A program made the translations under genes and the position numbers. The notes beneath the pieces are model-generated. The model made no database searches, had not been told where the DNA came from, and saw only the letters and a list, made by a program, of their open reading frames with translations. Of a stretch of DNA of 64,000 nt, positions 12,758 to 22,633 are shown one piece after another (positions within the stretch are counted from its first letter, which is position 1; each line of letters begins with the position of its first letter). Origin of the DNA: Trichaptum fuscoviolaceum (taxonomy: Eukaryota; Basidiomycota; Agaricomycetes; Hymenochaetales; Trichaptaceae); assembly GCA_910574455.1 (NCBI GenBank), contig CAJSYZ010000008.1, forward strand, positions 2,296,707 through 2,360,706. Reading direction: 5' to 3'.

Positions 12758-13450
12758 ATGAAGCAGCATACGCGCAGCTTGCCAACACTACCTACCATCG
12801 CAATTCTTCTGGGACTGTCATTCTTCAACTTATACCTCATCGCGAGGAGACTAACCAGCTTCTACGACTACCTGAACTCCAAGCCTTACAGTCTGTTTCT
12901 CTTCGGCTTAGTGGTGTTCAGCAATATCAACTGACATGACTTGTATGTAGGCTACGTAGGGAATGACTATCCTGAATACCTTCCACTAGATCGGCCCTTT
13001 AACTACGTCGACAGAGCCTTCACGAACAGCAGTGCTGACTTTCCCATCCATGGCCCGGATGCCGAAGCCGCGTGGAGAAGCCTTTACGCTGATGGCCTGG
13101 GGTTCGTGCGCCTTGGCCCCGAGAGGCGGATTCTATGCACGTCGATGTTCCACCAGCTGCATTGTGTCGAGAAGATGCGACGTGCTCTCGACAACCCCGA
13201 CGACCCGATTGCATCAATTCCGCACCTCCAGCACTGCATGAACTATATCCGACAAATGATATTGTGCGGGTCCGACTTGACCCTAGAACCCGAGGAGTAT
13301 AACCCGGAAACTGGTCGGACAGAGGCGACAGGCATCGGCGTCATACATACATGTCGGGATTGGACAGTTGTGTACGATACTTTGAACAACAACTATGCAC
13401 GGTGGGAGGAATACTGGGAAATCGTTAAAGATACTGTACCCAATGCATAG
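12758..13450 (+). CDS. UstYa-like (DUF3328) oxidase, canonical HxxHC motif
   Basis: Exon 1 (12758-12890) encodes a basic N-terminus and one membrane segment (TIAILLGLSFFNLYLIA). A 60-bp intron (12891-12950) joins in phase 1 to exon 2 (12951-13450), making the family sequence SYVGNDYPEYLPLD. Total is 210 residues, typical for the family. Core motifs are intact: MFHQLHC, LQHCMNYIRQMILC with the second HC, and IHTCRDW near the end. Inferred role: copper-dependent oxidation or cyclisation of a secondary metabolite or peptide at an internal membrane. No RiPP precursor with repeated core peptides or DUF3328 partner other than the divergent paralogue was found nearby. A longer start at 12692 is possible, but 12758 fits the family better. 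Confidence 0.88.
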
Positions 13451-13621
13451 ATGTACAATATGAGTTCTGGGAAATTCTTTCAGAGTTTCTATAGCATCTT
13501 GTTGGTGGTTCAATTGTTTCTAGATATCAGGGTGGAAGATTCAATGCCACATATTTCATAATGGAGTTTCCTTGATTACTCATACATCCATAACACCGCC
13601 ATATAAAACCTTGTTTGTATC

Positions 13622-14767
13622 TTACAGCGAGGTAGATTGCTGTACAAAAATGCCTACAGAAAGGGGTATTAACGAAAAACACTTCTCTGACCGATACAGA
13701 ACTCACCAAAGCGGGGTCTGAAGTAGATGTCCTGGAAGAATTCGACGTGGCATCCAGGTGATTTACACGTAAATTCAAACGACTGAAGGCTCGAAGACGG
13801 ACCGCACCAGAACTCGTCGGACTTCATTGTGGAGTCCACGGCAACGCCGATAGTAGCTAACAGACTTTCACGAGACGGTCTCGAATTCCATGAGAGTGTT
13901 CGTACGTTAAGTTCTGAGTACGGAGCAGCAGGCGTCGTGAGGTTCCATACTTCGATAAGGGAAGTATCGCCTGACAGAAGCAGTGATTGATTCTTTGGTA
14001 AAACGTCCAGGGAGGGGATCGAGGATACTATTCGGCATCGCTCCATACCATAGTCATGCACGCGGAATTGAGCGATCATGTTCACCTATTGCAGGATATA
14101 TCAGAGACGATCGAGAGATCTGAGGTTATGCGCATAAGGACATACGTTATCATTAAGCAGTACTCGATGGTCCCCAGGCGAAACCCGACCGTTGAAGGAA
14201 AACCTCGCATGCTCGTCGTCAGGAAAGATATAATCGAAGTCCACCTGGTTCACTGGTTGAAAGAAACTTGGGAATATATCTAACGATTCAGGGAGAGTGG
14301 ACTGCTGCACGTCAAGTGGAAGTTTGTCGAGGCCGATGTACACATTCGGTCTAACAAGGAGTCCAGGTTCAGGTGCATTTGACTCATATGAGCGTCCCTT
14401 CTGAACGACAGAAGCACCAAGAAGACTGTAGAGATGCCATTCCGCGCGAAGATTTAACAGAAAGAGGATCAAGGAAATAACTGAAGTCCCGAGAGCTAGT
14501 AGGAGGCTGAAGGTGAACAACTTGGACCACACGAAACCGCTTCCGTCTCCGTCTCCCTCTTCGCCATCTGAATGCCAGTAGGTTTTTTCATCAGCCATTA
14601 AGCTCACTTTTATACATAATTAGCAAGGTCAAGTGAAGAACCGAGAACTGTGGTCAATCGTACGAACCTTCCTCTCCGCCTCCTTCCAAGCCAGCTTCCG
14701 TATGTTCTGTGTAGTCTTCCTCCTCCTCCCCTGGCAGCGGCGCATACTTTGCTTCCTCCTGCACCAT
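13622..14767 (-). CDS. Membrane protein with But2 C-terminal-like domain
   Basis: Four exons join in phase: 14767-14668, 14606-14146, 14085 down to the GTGAGT donor near 13706, and a short last exon ending at the TAA at 13622-13624. The N-terminus is acidic and cytosolic (MVQEEAKYAPLPGEEEE), followed by a single membrane segment (FTFSLLLALGTSVISLILFL) and a luminal or extracellular part. That part has landmarks I associate with a large basidiomycete family related to the But2 ubiquitin-3-binding C-terminal domain: IAQFRVHDYGMERCRIV, then an EVWNL strand, then CHVEFFQD and a short hydrophobic end. Length is about 310 residues. Function is unknown. A decayed relative of this gene lies at about 38.5-38.8 kb, so the family has duplicated locally. 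Confidence 0.7.
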
Positions 14768-14995
14768 TGTGCGCCGGAGATGTGGGTATGGTGACGAAGA
14801 GCTCGAGAGGTGGTAGGCGGTCTTAACTCCAAGTCGACAGCGTATGACAGCCTGACTACCCAGCTGTGTCAATCATAGGATCGAAATCCAGAGTCTGCCA
14901 GTCTGTCATTGTCAACGTGCGAGAAATGATGTTCAAATAGAGACGAAACATGATGGTGAGAGCGGTCGAACCTACGTCGGAAAGGCAAATTTGGA
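14768..14995. other. Spacer before the mobile-element nest
   Basis: Nothing recognisable apart from the presumed upstream region of the But2-like gene. It ends at the first copy of the 9-bp word GGGACAAAT (14996-15004). Confidence 0.4.
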
Positions 14996-15278
14996 GGGAC
15001 AAATTAGACTCGTAAACCAGTCGTTTGTGTCGTGAAATAGAAACGACTGGTATGACTCAATCAGAAGGAGGCCTGTAACGCCATTGTGACCCATGGGTCA
15101 CAATGTGCCTGATTATTCAGCTCAGTGGTGGCAAATTTTCGCAGGGTCCTTAGCCTGAGGTTGCCGGTGGCTTACCGAGTCCCGGTCACTCCTTTTTCTT
15201 TTTCGAAATTCGACTTGTATTAGAATCAGATAGCGAATACATACAGATTTTTGTGCTACTTGTTAACTACCTAAAACT

Positions 15279-15602
15279 ATGAGGCCCTACAAGAGCATAA
15301 GAGTCAATAGAGACGCATTGAGGTCGCTTGGTCAACTGGCTTTTGGATTCATCCCTTTCGGGTGGCAAATAGACACAGCTGCAGCTATTTTGAAGGGTCA
15401 GGATGTTGTGCTCGACGTAGGCACGGGCAGCGGAAAGACTGTCGCATTCACCTCAGCACTGTTAACGAATCCAGATGCCATTGCTATAATTGTTTCTCTG
15501 TTAACGAGCCTTATGATTGAGCAAATGGAAAACGCACCGATTCTGACGATAGCTGTATGCACGGAGACGTTCGAACGAACATCTAAAGAGCAAGTGTATC
15601 AG
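15279..15602 (+). pseudogene. RecQ-like DNA helicase, N-terminal fragment
   Basis: The frame begins with ATG and carries a helicase motif I (Walker A) in VLDVGTGSGKTVAF preceded by a FGWQIDTAAAILKGQD Q-motif-like region, then a motif Ia-like stretch (VSLLTSLMIEQ). It reaches a plausible intron donor (CAG/GTGAGG at 15602/15603), but no downstream helicase exon with DEAH or later motifs follows, because the opposite-strand fragment starts there. A complete RecQ-type enzyme would be several hundred residues longer, so this is a truncated copy that cannot act as a helicase. Confidence 0.75.
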
Positions 15603-15616
15603 GTGAGGACTTACAA

Positions 15617-16015
15617 TCAATCGGATGTCGTTAGGAGCGCAACCAGGAAGCCGTGAAGGGTCCAGTTGTTGCACTGGAGGAAGTCATTGAAATTGTTGAG
15701 AATTTCGACCGCAGTGGGCTTGCGGGCGCGGGTCGGAGGCTGCGGAACGTCTTCAAAGTCTATGTTGACGCTCGGGTGCGGAGAAGCTGATATCGCGAAC
15801 ACATTGTAAGGTGTCGCACTCGCTTTCGAAGGAGTCTCGAATTGTGACAATGCGCTCGAGCTGTTCGGAGTCGCGCAAGCTTCGTTTTTGCATTTTTGCA
15901 TTTTTATTTGCGGATACACTCGTTTCGCATTAAGTTCACCTGGAGTAAAAGGAGTGAATGTTATATTTTGATTAGGCTCCCCTAATGGGCGCTTCAACGG
16001 TGTAGAATGCTGCAT
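15617..16015 (-). pseudogene. N-terminal fragment resembling basidiomycete DUF6589 proteins
   Basis: The 132-residue frame is Ser/Thr/Pro-rich at first (MQHSTPLKRPLGEPNQ...) and ends with ILNNFNDFLQCNNWTLHGFL, which recalls the start of DUF6589 proteins, multi-copy and transposon-linked in mushrooms. The sequence then runs into a GT-containing junction with no continuation before the helicase fragment. It overlaps the last bases of the plus-strand helicase frame in convergent orientation. The family assignment rests on a short motif and is tentative. Confidence 0.4.
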
Positions 16016-16317
16016 AAATTAACTACGACATAAATACGACGTCGCGGTACGTTGTAGTAGGAAAGAGGCGTGTAGACGCGCGCGTCGGTCCTACGACCGG
16101 CGCAAATCGCGTGGGACGTTCACTCTTGATTTAGCTTACTCTCACATGATTCGGGAAAAATCCGAGTCTATTCCTCACATGGACATGCATCCATATATGG
16201 ACATGCATCTAGTATATACGGTTGGTCTGAGGTGACTCAACAACTTCTGATTGAGTCATACCAGTCAGTTCATCAACAACACACAGAAATGACTGGCTTG
16301 CGAGTCTAGGGACAAAT

Positions 16318-16836
16318 CAGTCTCCTACCCAGACCCTCCCAAGGTTCGGAAGAGGCCGAAGCCTCAGGGTCCAGGTAAAGTTGAGGGGGACCCTTTCCTC
16401 CCGTCAGGGAGGGTCTGACTTACAACATTTTGCCGAGGCCCCGAACGTCGTTAGGGTCCATTGCCGCCCATCGTCGATCGTGAGAAAATCGGGTGGCGGG
16501 AACTTCGACATGGGCTCAAAATCTTTTTGTTGGTGCTACACAGTTGGATCTACTTATATCACTCAGGTGTTTCATTGTCATTATGCACTATACACAGGTT
16601 GTACAGACATTTTCTATAATTTTAGAGGATCTACATTTTTGACAACATAAGTGTTCCAAAACACACATTCCCACGACAATAGCGTGCGGGAGGTAAACCC
16701 TGACGACGTTCGGGGCCTCGGCAAAATGTTGTAAGTCAGACCCTCCCTGACGGGAGGAAAGGGTCCCCCTCAACTTTACCTGGACCCTGAGGCTTCGGCC
16801 TCTTCCGAACCGTGGGAGGGTCTGGGTAGGAGACTG
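16318..16836. mobile_element. Mutator-like MITE B with ~140-bp terminal inverted repeats
   Basis: The left arm (16318-about 16457) and right arm (about 16697-16836) are reverse complements over about 140 bp with only two mismatches noticed, starting CAGTCTCCTACCCAGACC on both ends. The element is 519 bp and flanked by GGGACAAAT on both sides. The roughly 240-bp middle is unrelated and non-coding. Long inverted repeats, short length and a 9-bp target duplication fit a Mutator-type MITE. The near-identical arms argue for a recent insertion. Confidence 0.88.
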
Positions 16837-16874
16837 GGGACAAATATCCCATACTTGACCACCTGCTCTGCCCA

Positions 16875-16939
16875 GCCAACGCTATCTCTAGAGATAGGCT
16901 CCTAGGCCCCAGGAGCCTATCTCTAGAGATAGCGTTGGC
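16875..16939. repeat. 65-bp palindrome in left terminal repeat
   Basis: GCCAACGCTATC...GATAGCGTTGGC can fold into one hairpin; each half itself holds the perfect 16-base palindrome CTATCTCTAGAGATAG. The same palindrome is present in the right terminal repeat at 32939-33003. Confidence 0.9.
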
Positions 16940-17540
16940 ACTATTTCTCTAAGCTAGCGGTAATCCGAGCATTAATTTGACTCGGGTGACCGTAGCCACC
17001 GGTGGCCACTGGTAACGCGTCACCACGTTACCGGGGCCCGGTGCCTAGACCCTTGATGCCACGCGCTTGCTTCGCGTGACTCTCAGGGTCTTGCTTCACC
17101 ACCGCGCGCGGTGAGCAAGTACCCTTGCTCGCTGTGCGCATCTGCGAACGGAGCTCGCTCGCTCATTTCGCACTCAATTTCTTTAGTTTCTTCACCACTG
17201 TAACTTAGATTTCTTGTATAATATTATAGCCTTATCCTGATTTCGGAAATGCCAACAGCAGTCAGCCCACCACATTAAAATTTGCTGTGGAAAATTATTT
17301 TATTTTATTTCAATAAACAGTGCTACATGCTGTAGCTATCAATCTACTATTAAAATAAAGAGAAAGGAGAGGGGGAGGAGGGGAAGAATCACAGCAAAAG
17401 CCATATGCACAAAAAAGCCATGCATGCAAATTGGCTCAGCTCAGTTACCAGAGCCTGTTGAGGATGCAAGCCATGGGGACCTTGCCAACAAAGGCCTCTG
17501 TATCAGCCAGGGAAGGGAAGGATGCTGTCAACAGACTGCA

Positions 17541-17833
17541 TCCGGGGTGGCCTCAACCAGAGAAGGGGGAGGGAAGGGACACTTCCGCAGATGTGTCCCG
17601 GGTGGCCGCAGCCAGGAGGTAGGGAAGGACACTATCCACGGATGGCATCCTGGATGGCCTCAGCCAGAGAGGGAAGGGGGATGGACACTGTCCTAAGACT
17701 GTGTCCGAGATGGCCTCAGCCAGAGGGGAGGGGAAGGGACACATCTGCAGATGCGTCCCAGGCGGCCGCAGCTAGATGGGGGAAGGCGGATGGACACTGT
17801 CCTCAGACTGCGTCCCAGTGGCCTCAGCCAGGA
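17541..17833. repeat. Minisatellite, unit about 52-56 bp, ~5.5 copies
   Basis: Units share TGGCCTCAGCCAG or TGGCCGCAGCCAG followed by a G-rich run, then GGGACAC...GTGTCCC or GGACACTGTCC...TGCGTCCC, which forms a small hairpin in each unit. Repeated peptides seen when it is translated are a by-product of the DNA repeat. Confidence 0.85.
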
Positions 17834-18000
17834 ATTGGAAAGGGGAGTGAGAGCCCAGGACAGCCTGGAACTCCAGCCATGCAATGCAAGTTACGAGGTA
17901 ATGCAAAAGCATGCCTGAAGCAAGAGACGATATGGTACAAACATCGTCCGAACCCTTGTGAACAGATTAGAAAAAAAAAAACCAATAAAAACATTTTGAA

Positions 18001-18330
18001 TCAGACGTACTTTGCAAACTCTGCCATAAGACCGCCAGCACCGACAGGGCCATCGCCCTCAGTAGTCATCACAGCATCTTCAGCACCCATCTTCGTGTCA
18101 AACCATTCCAACTTGCATGTTGTCGCAGCTTCGTAGACTTTCTTGCGAAGGCGCATAACGTTTCGCTCGCCTGTACGCACTCGTGATACTTCCGAGTGTA
18201 AAGGCACCGGCAGCGAAGGCGACCAGTTCTGCAGCTGTGATACCAACATCATGTCTGAACGCAGACTTGTCCTGAGATGTTGCGTCCGAAAGGGGGAACC
18301 AATCAAAGGCATCAAAGACTTGTCCGATAA
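18001..18330 (-). pseudogene. Frame-broken fragment of an unidentified conserved-looking protein
   Basis: One minus-strand frame reads ELVAFAAGAFTLGSITSAYRRA and another, displaced by one base, continues ERNVMRLRKKVYEAATTCKL...GGLMAEFAKYV and stops at 18001. The two halves read like one protein with a frameshift near 18170. Each half has normal codon composition. I do not recognise the family. It lies inside the nested 5-kb element. Confidence 0.4.
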
Positions 18331-18519
18331 CGAGTGTCATGAAGGGGCGACACCGCCGGCCTTGACGAACTTCCCAGCAGCGGGCAGGAGAAGTGTGTAC
18401 ACATCCCTTCGTAAGATGAGAGAGAACAGGAGGCGAAGGGAGGGTTGAGGACCATGGGGTGATAGTGACAGAGAGCACGGTTCTTCTTCGGGTTGTTGTT
18501 CCTCAATGTCGTCTGTGTC

Positions 18520-20150
18520 ACCACGGACGGTTCTGTGTAGCGACGTGCGGGTCGTTTCGACCAACTGCTTTCTTATCAAAGAAGTTGCAGGTGTCTGCGT
18601 AGTTTTGTAGTTCTTGGACGTTGATTCATTGATATCTGTCTGTTTCAACAGTGAGCTGACACGGCGGAGGGGAAGGAGAGAGTGGGTAGGTGTGTGCATT
18701 GTGTGCAAACTCATCGTCGTTGAATGAGTTGTTCCAGCACCTTGGGTGCACGATTGAGCCTATCGGCCACTATAGCGCCTACAAAAGATGAATATTAGTA
18801 CATTTAAGAGTAGATAAACTTTTTAAAACATACCTTTTATGAGCTGGTTCATACGAAGCTCTTTCATGGGGTGGAGGAGGGGTGTCAAACAGTGAGCAAG
18901 GCTCAAACGACGACGGCGACGAGGCCACGCGTCGTCGCCAAACGTGGGAACGCACTCCTAATTAGGTATGTTTTACTTTTATCGTTTCTGAACACATAAC
19001 AAACATATTGATTGCCCGTTCTCCTATTGCACTTCGTATCAGGCACATACTGTAGTACTCTGTAATATATACAAGGGAGTGTAAATACGAAATTGTAAGG
19101 AGATACAATATAAAATAGGCTTGCAAATAAGCTACAAGTGCTGATGTGCAACATATATGCATGTTACAGCAGATGTATTTCATTTGTTGAACAATTATGC
19201 ATGCTCTGATCACTCTGAAACTTTCTGGAGATATTGTATAGCTATGTTAGAGCATGCATTAAATTTAACATAGTGTTTGAGCTCTGTGGTACTCGGATAA
19301 TATCTAAACATTGCTCAAAACTGGTACTTTTTGCATAAAATCATGAACATTGCATGTTCTTCACTGAATAGATATGCATTACCCTCACTAATAAATTCTG
19401 AAGGATATGTAACATTCAAGAAGAGATATATAAGTACCTTTTTAGAAATTTTGACAAAAATCCACTAACTGGACTTGTTGTCAGTGCTCGAATGTAGTTG
19501 AGTTCCGTGGGTTTCAGGTGAGTTTAGCTTGATCTCATGCATTCGAGTGCACGAAATCGAGATCACTATATTCTAGCTCACCTGAAACTGTAATTCTTTC
19601 TGAATTTGCTTCCATATTACGAGTACTCTTGAATGCAAAAGAGACCACAAATTTACGAGATCAAATAAATATTCTATTCCAAAAACAGTGAAATGATCAC
19701 TTGTAGAATCAATGTTTGCTTCACAAAATCATATCAGACTAAACAATAAATACCAATAAAATCAGATGCAATGTGTATCATATAGAAGTTGTATATAACA
19801 AAGTGTGCCTGAGTATTATACGTGCTGCTGAAGTGTTCCTGGGCACAAAATGTGCTCGGAGATGCTTTGATTGCAACTTCCGGCAACTTCCGGGCGATGT
19901 TGAACGCGCGTGGACGTCGTCTTTTCTGCGTTCAACGTCGTCCGTGTCCATCACGGATGGCCTCCAGGCATCAAATTAATGTTGTAAGTTATCTTTTTTT
20001 ATGCTATCATTTACATCATGCTAATAATATACTATAGATGCTTGTATAGCCTTGACAGATACCACAGACACGTCTACTAGGTAGCACTGTGGATACACTT
20101 TGTCGACGGACACCACGGACACGCTAATCCTTCGAAATCGCTGAAGTTCC
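18520..20150. other. AT-rich interior of nested element, no gene
   Basis: Low-complexity AT-rich sequence with an imperfect inverted repeat at about 19510-19530 and 19570-19592 (TTTCAGGTGAG... against ...CTCACCTGAAA). No protein domain is visible on either strand. Confidence 0.45.
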
Positions 20151-20160
20151 TGTCCGATGC

Positions 20161-21520
20161 ATGCAATTCATCTCTCGAAGTTACTGGTTCATCACCAATT
20201 TGGACGATTTCCTGCTACGGGTCTTCAATCACAACACTCACGAGAAAGTGACCGCATTCGAGGCCCATCCTGACTGCATTCAGTTCCTTGTTGTCCACCC
20301 AAAACTCAGCATTGTGCTGACGGGCTGCGATGATATGACAATCAAGGCTTAGGACTGGGACAAACGGTGGACGTGTATTCAGGTGCGTACATCCACTGCT
20401 TCAAAATTTGACTTCGTCTAATTATCTCTGAAGGTAGAAGGACACACGCACTCATCATGAACCTTTTATTCAACGCCAAGGACACCAACACCTTCGCCTC
20501 CTCTTGTCTTGGTTGCACCGTGAAGATGTTGTCGCTCGGCTCCTTGACACCGAATTTTACCCTCGAGGTACATGAGAAGGGCGGCATAAACTATGTCGAA
20601 TTCTATTCCGATGACAAGCTGTATCTTGTCACGAGCGGTGACAACCGAACTATCAATATCTGGGACTACCTCAGCAAAAGTAGTGTACAGACGATAGAGG
20701 GACACACCAACAACGTCTCATTTGCCATATTCCACCCCAGTCTTCTAGTCTTCCCTTGGTCGTCGGCGGTTCGAAGGATGGTACGATTGAGATCTGGAAC
20801 TCGGGCATATACCGCCTGGAAGTACAATGCTCTTGAACGTGCATGGTGCATTGCCATCCGACCGCAGGGAATGAGGTTGCCGTAGGAGACGACATATGTG
20901 TATTCATGGTCAAACTTGGCCGTGACGAGCCTTCCTACAGCATGGACCCATCAGGCGAACTGGTGTACACCCGCAACACAGAAGTCTTGCCTGTCGACCT
21001 CCAAGCCGCTGCGGAAGACGAGATGCCTGAAGGACAAGGCATACCACTGTCTGTGCGAGAACTCGGTACGACTGAAATTTCTGCGCTTTATCACTGTGGT
21101 CGGAGAAGGAGAGTATATCAACTACACTGCGCTGGCATGGCGAAACAAGGCGTCCGGCAGCGGCCCTTCCTTCGCATGGGCAACAGACTCGACACGTACA
21201 CTGTGCTGGAGGGGCGGACGAGGGTGCGGGTGTACAAGGACTTCCAGGAGAGGAGTAGTCTAGCAATGAAGGGTGCTGGATCGTGGCCAGTTGAAGGACT
21301 GCATGGTGGCCCTCTCCTAGGTGCTTGTGGAAGTGGTTTTGTTGTCTTCTGGGACTGGGAGCCTGGCGAGATCGTGCGCAGGGTTGACGCAGATGCTAAG
21401 ACCGTAAGTGCTCTCTTTCCATGTTGGCTATAGTTAAATTTCCTTGGCTTTTCGTGTAGATTTCTTGGTCTGGATCTGGCAATCTTGCAGCCATCATTTG
21501 CAAATGACTTGGCCTATGTC
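20161..21520 (+). pseudogene. Decayed copy of coatomer beta' subunit gene (SEC27/COPB2)
   Basis: Coatomer beta' is a WD-repeat subunit of the COPI coat. WD-repeat blocks are easily read: RVFNHNTHEKVTAFEAHPD, VLTGCDDMTIKA followed by an in-frame TAG where the family has Trp, then [109 protein letters not shown]. Frame changes lie near 20745-20760 and 20830-20890. Introns are still present (near 20382-20433 and 21402-21460), so this came from a genomic DNA copy rather than a reverse-transcribed mRNA. The N-terminal and C-terminal parts of the gene are missing. It cannot encode a working subunit. Confidence 0.9.
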
Positions 21521-22047
21521 CTGTCAACAGGGCTGATCCCTCACTTGTTGTTCCTCAGAACCCGGGCCATGGTGACTTGCTCTTGTTGCCAAAGCAATGA
21601 CCGCTTGACCAAGAGGATACATGGCAAATCTGCTTGCGTGAATGGTCGCACACCTGCCATAAACCCGCACCACTCTCGCGCCGATAGTCAAGTGCATACT
21701 GTGTGTAAAATAATGATTTATAGCAATATAATTTATTCCTATTTAATTCTGCCTCAAAATGAGTTTGAGAAATGAAGAAAAATAAGCAAAAATACCGTAC
21801 AAGAAATCTAATATACAAGGGTGAAAAAAACAGCTTGATTGCATCAAAATTGAGTGAGATAGCTTTGCTCGCTGTTGTGCACAGCGAGCACAGACTCTTG
21901 CTCACTGCGAACAGCGGCGAGAGCGTGCGGGGCCTGGCTCCGATATCAAGGGTCCTGCCAGGCACCGGCCTCGGTCACTTCAGTAACCGTGGCCACCGGT
22001 AACGCGTCACCACGTTACCGGTGGCCACTGGTGGCTACGGTCACCAT

Positions 22048-22633
22048 CACGAAAGTTGAATTTTGCTTGCGGGTACATTGTAATAGACTTGTAAAGCCGA
22101 TATTGAATGTAATGGTCCGCCATACTTGCAGACAGATGATCATGCTATGTTGACTCTTTACCCACGCTGGAAATATGGCGGCGCATTGCAACGTTGCGCC
22201 ATATTGCGGAGTTTCAACACATGACGACACATGGTAACGTGAGGCAAGATTGTACCGTCTGCACATATTGTACAACGGCGAAATATTTCATGAGCTTACA
22301 TGACAATGCCATATGGTATACCAGTGTCATATGATGGTTTTGAGCTATATTGCGTAGGATTACAATATACTGTACATATTGCATCAAAGTGCCATATGGT
22401 ATAGTAGCGTCATATTTTGGTAACGAGGCATATGACCAGATCATACGATAGCGGTAACTCAAATATAGACATGACCAGATCATACGATAGCGGTAACTCA
22501 AATATAGACAGCTCGGAAAAGCCCGTCATCACACCATAAATAGCACATTAGAAATCATTCTGTATTTGGTTCTATTGACACGTAAGCAACAAATTTTACT
22601 ATTGGTCGTTTTGTCGAGCGCGCCCCCCGCAAA
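22048..22633. repeat. Left subterminal region of the Plavaka element
   Basis: After the nested insertion the outer element resumes. The region contains many GCCATAT/ATATGGC/CATATGG words (for example near 22173, 22198, 22307, 22389), a motif class also found in the right subterminal region at about 32560-32640. Such repeated words near the ends are the usual transposase-binding layout in CACTA- and KDZ-like elements. A perfect 39-bp tandem duplication lies at 22432-22470 and 22471-22509. Confidence 0.6.
22432..22509. repeat. Perfect 39-bp tandem duplication
   Basis: The 39-base unit beginning ATGACCAGATCATACGATAG occurs twice head to tail without a mismatch. Confidence 0.95.

Larger units (their letters stand above)
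15005..16308. mobile_element. Mutator-like non-autonomous element A carrying gene fragments
   Basis: The element starts TAGACTCG and ends CGAGTCTA. About 64 bp at each end form imperfect inverted repeats; both contain an ACCAGTC.../...GACTGGTATGACTCAATCAGAAG hairpin-like stretch. It is flanked by the 9-bp direct repeat GGGACAAAT. Inside there is no transposase, only the N-terminal part of a RecQ-like helicase on the plus strand and of a DUF6589-like protein on the minus strand. Gene fragments within short Mutator-type ends resemble the Pack-MULEs described in plants, although fungal protein-coding elements with similar gene content are also possible. Confidence 0.72.
14996..16845 (+). repeat. 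9-bp word GGGACAAAT in three direct copies (target duplications)
   Basis: GGGACAAAT occurs at 14996-15004, 16309-16317 and 16837-16845. Each interval between neighbouring copies is exactly bounded by inverted terminal repeats. Nine-base target duplications are characteristic of Mutator-like elements. Three copies mean that two insertions used the same target, or that the second element landed in the duplication made by the first. Confidence 0.85.
16986..22047. mobile_element. Nested ~5-kb element with imperfect inverted ends, no transposase
   Basis: Left end GGTGACCGTAGCCACCGGTGG and right end complementary to GGTGACCGTAGCCACCAGTGG. Similarity continues inward for about 250 bp with gaps (shared words GGTGCCT, ACCCTTGAT, GTGAGCAAG, GCTCGCTGTGC, TTAGATTTCTTGTA). 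It interrupts the left arm of the Plavaka element. Exact limits are ambiguous by about 7 bp because the flanking GGTGACC/GGTCACC are both near-duplicates and inverted. Cargo: a minisatellite, a frame-broken coding fragment, AT-rich sequence and a decayed coatomer beta' gene copy. No transposase was recognised, so movement would depend on another element. Confidence 0.72.

Noticed and set aside
16381..16773. Identical N-terminal peptides on opposite strands
   Set aside because: They come from the two arms of the inverted repeat of MITE B and are not genes.
17424..17884. Repeated peptides that could be taken for a RiPP precursor near the UstYa genes
   Set aside because: All frames and both strands show repeats because the DNA is a minisatellite; there is no signal peptide or leader, and it lies inside a transposon.
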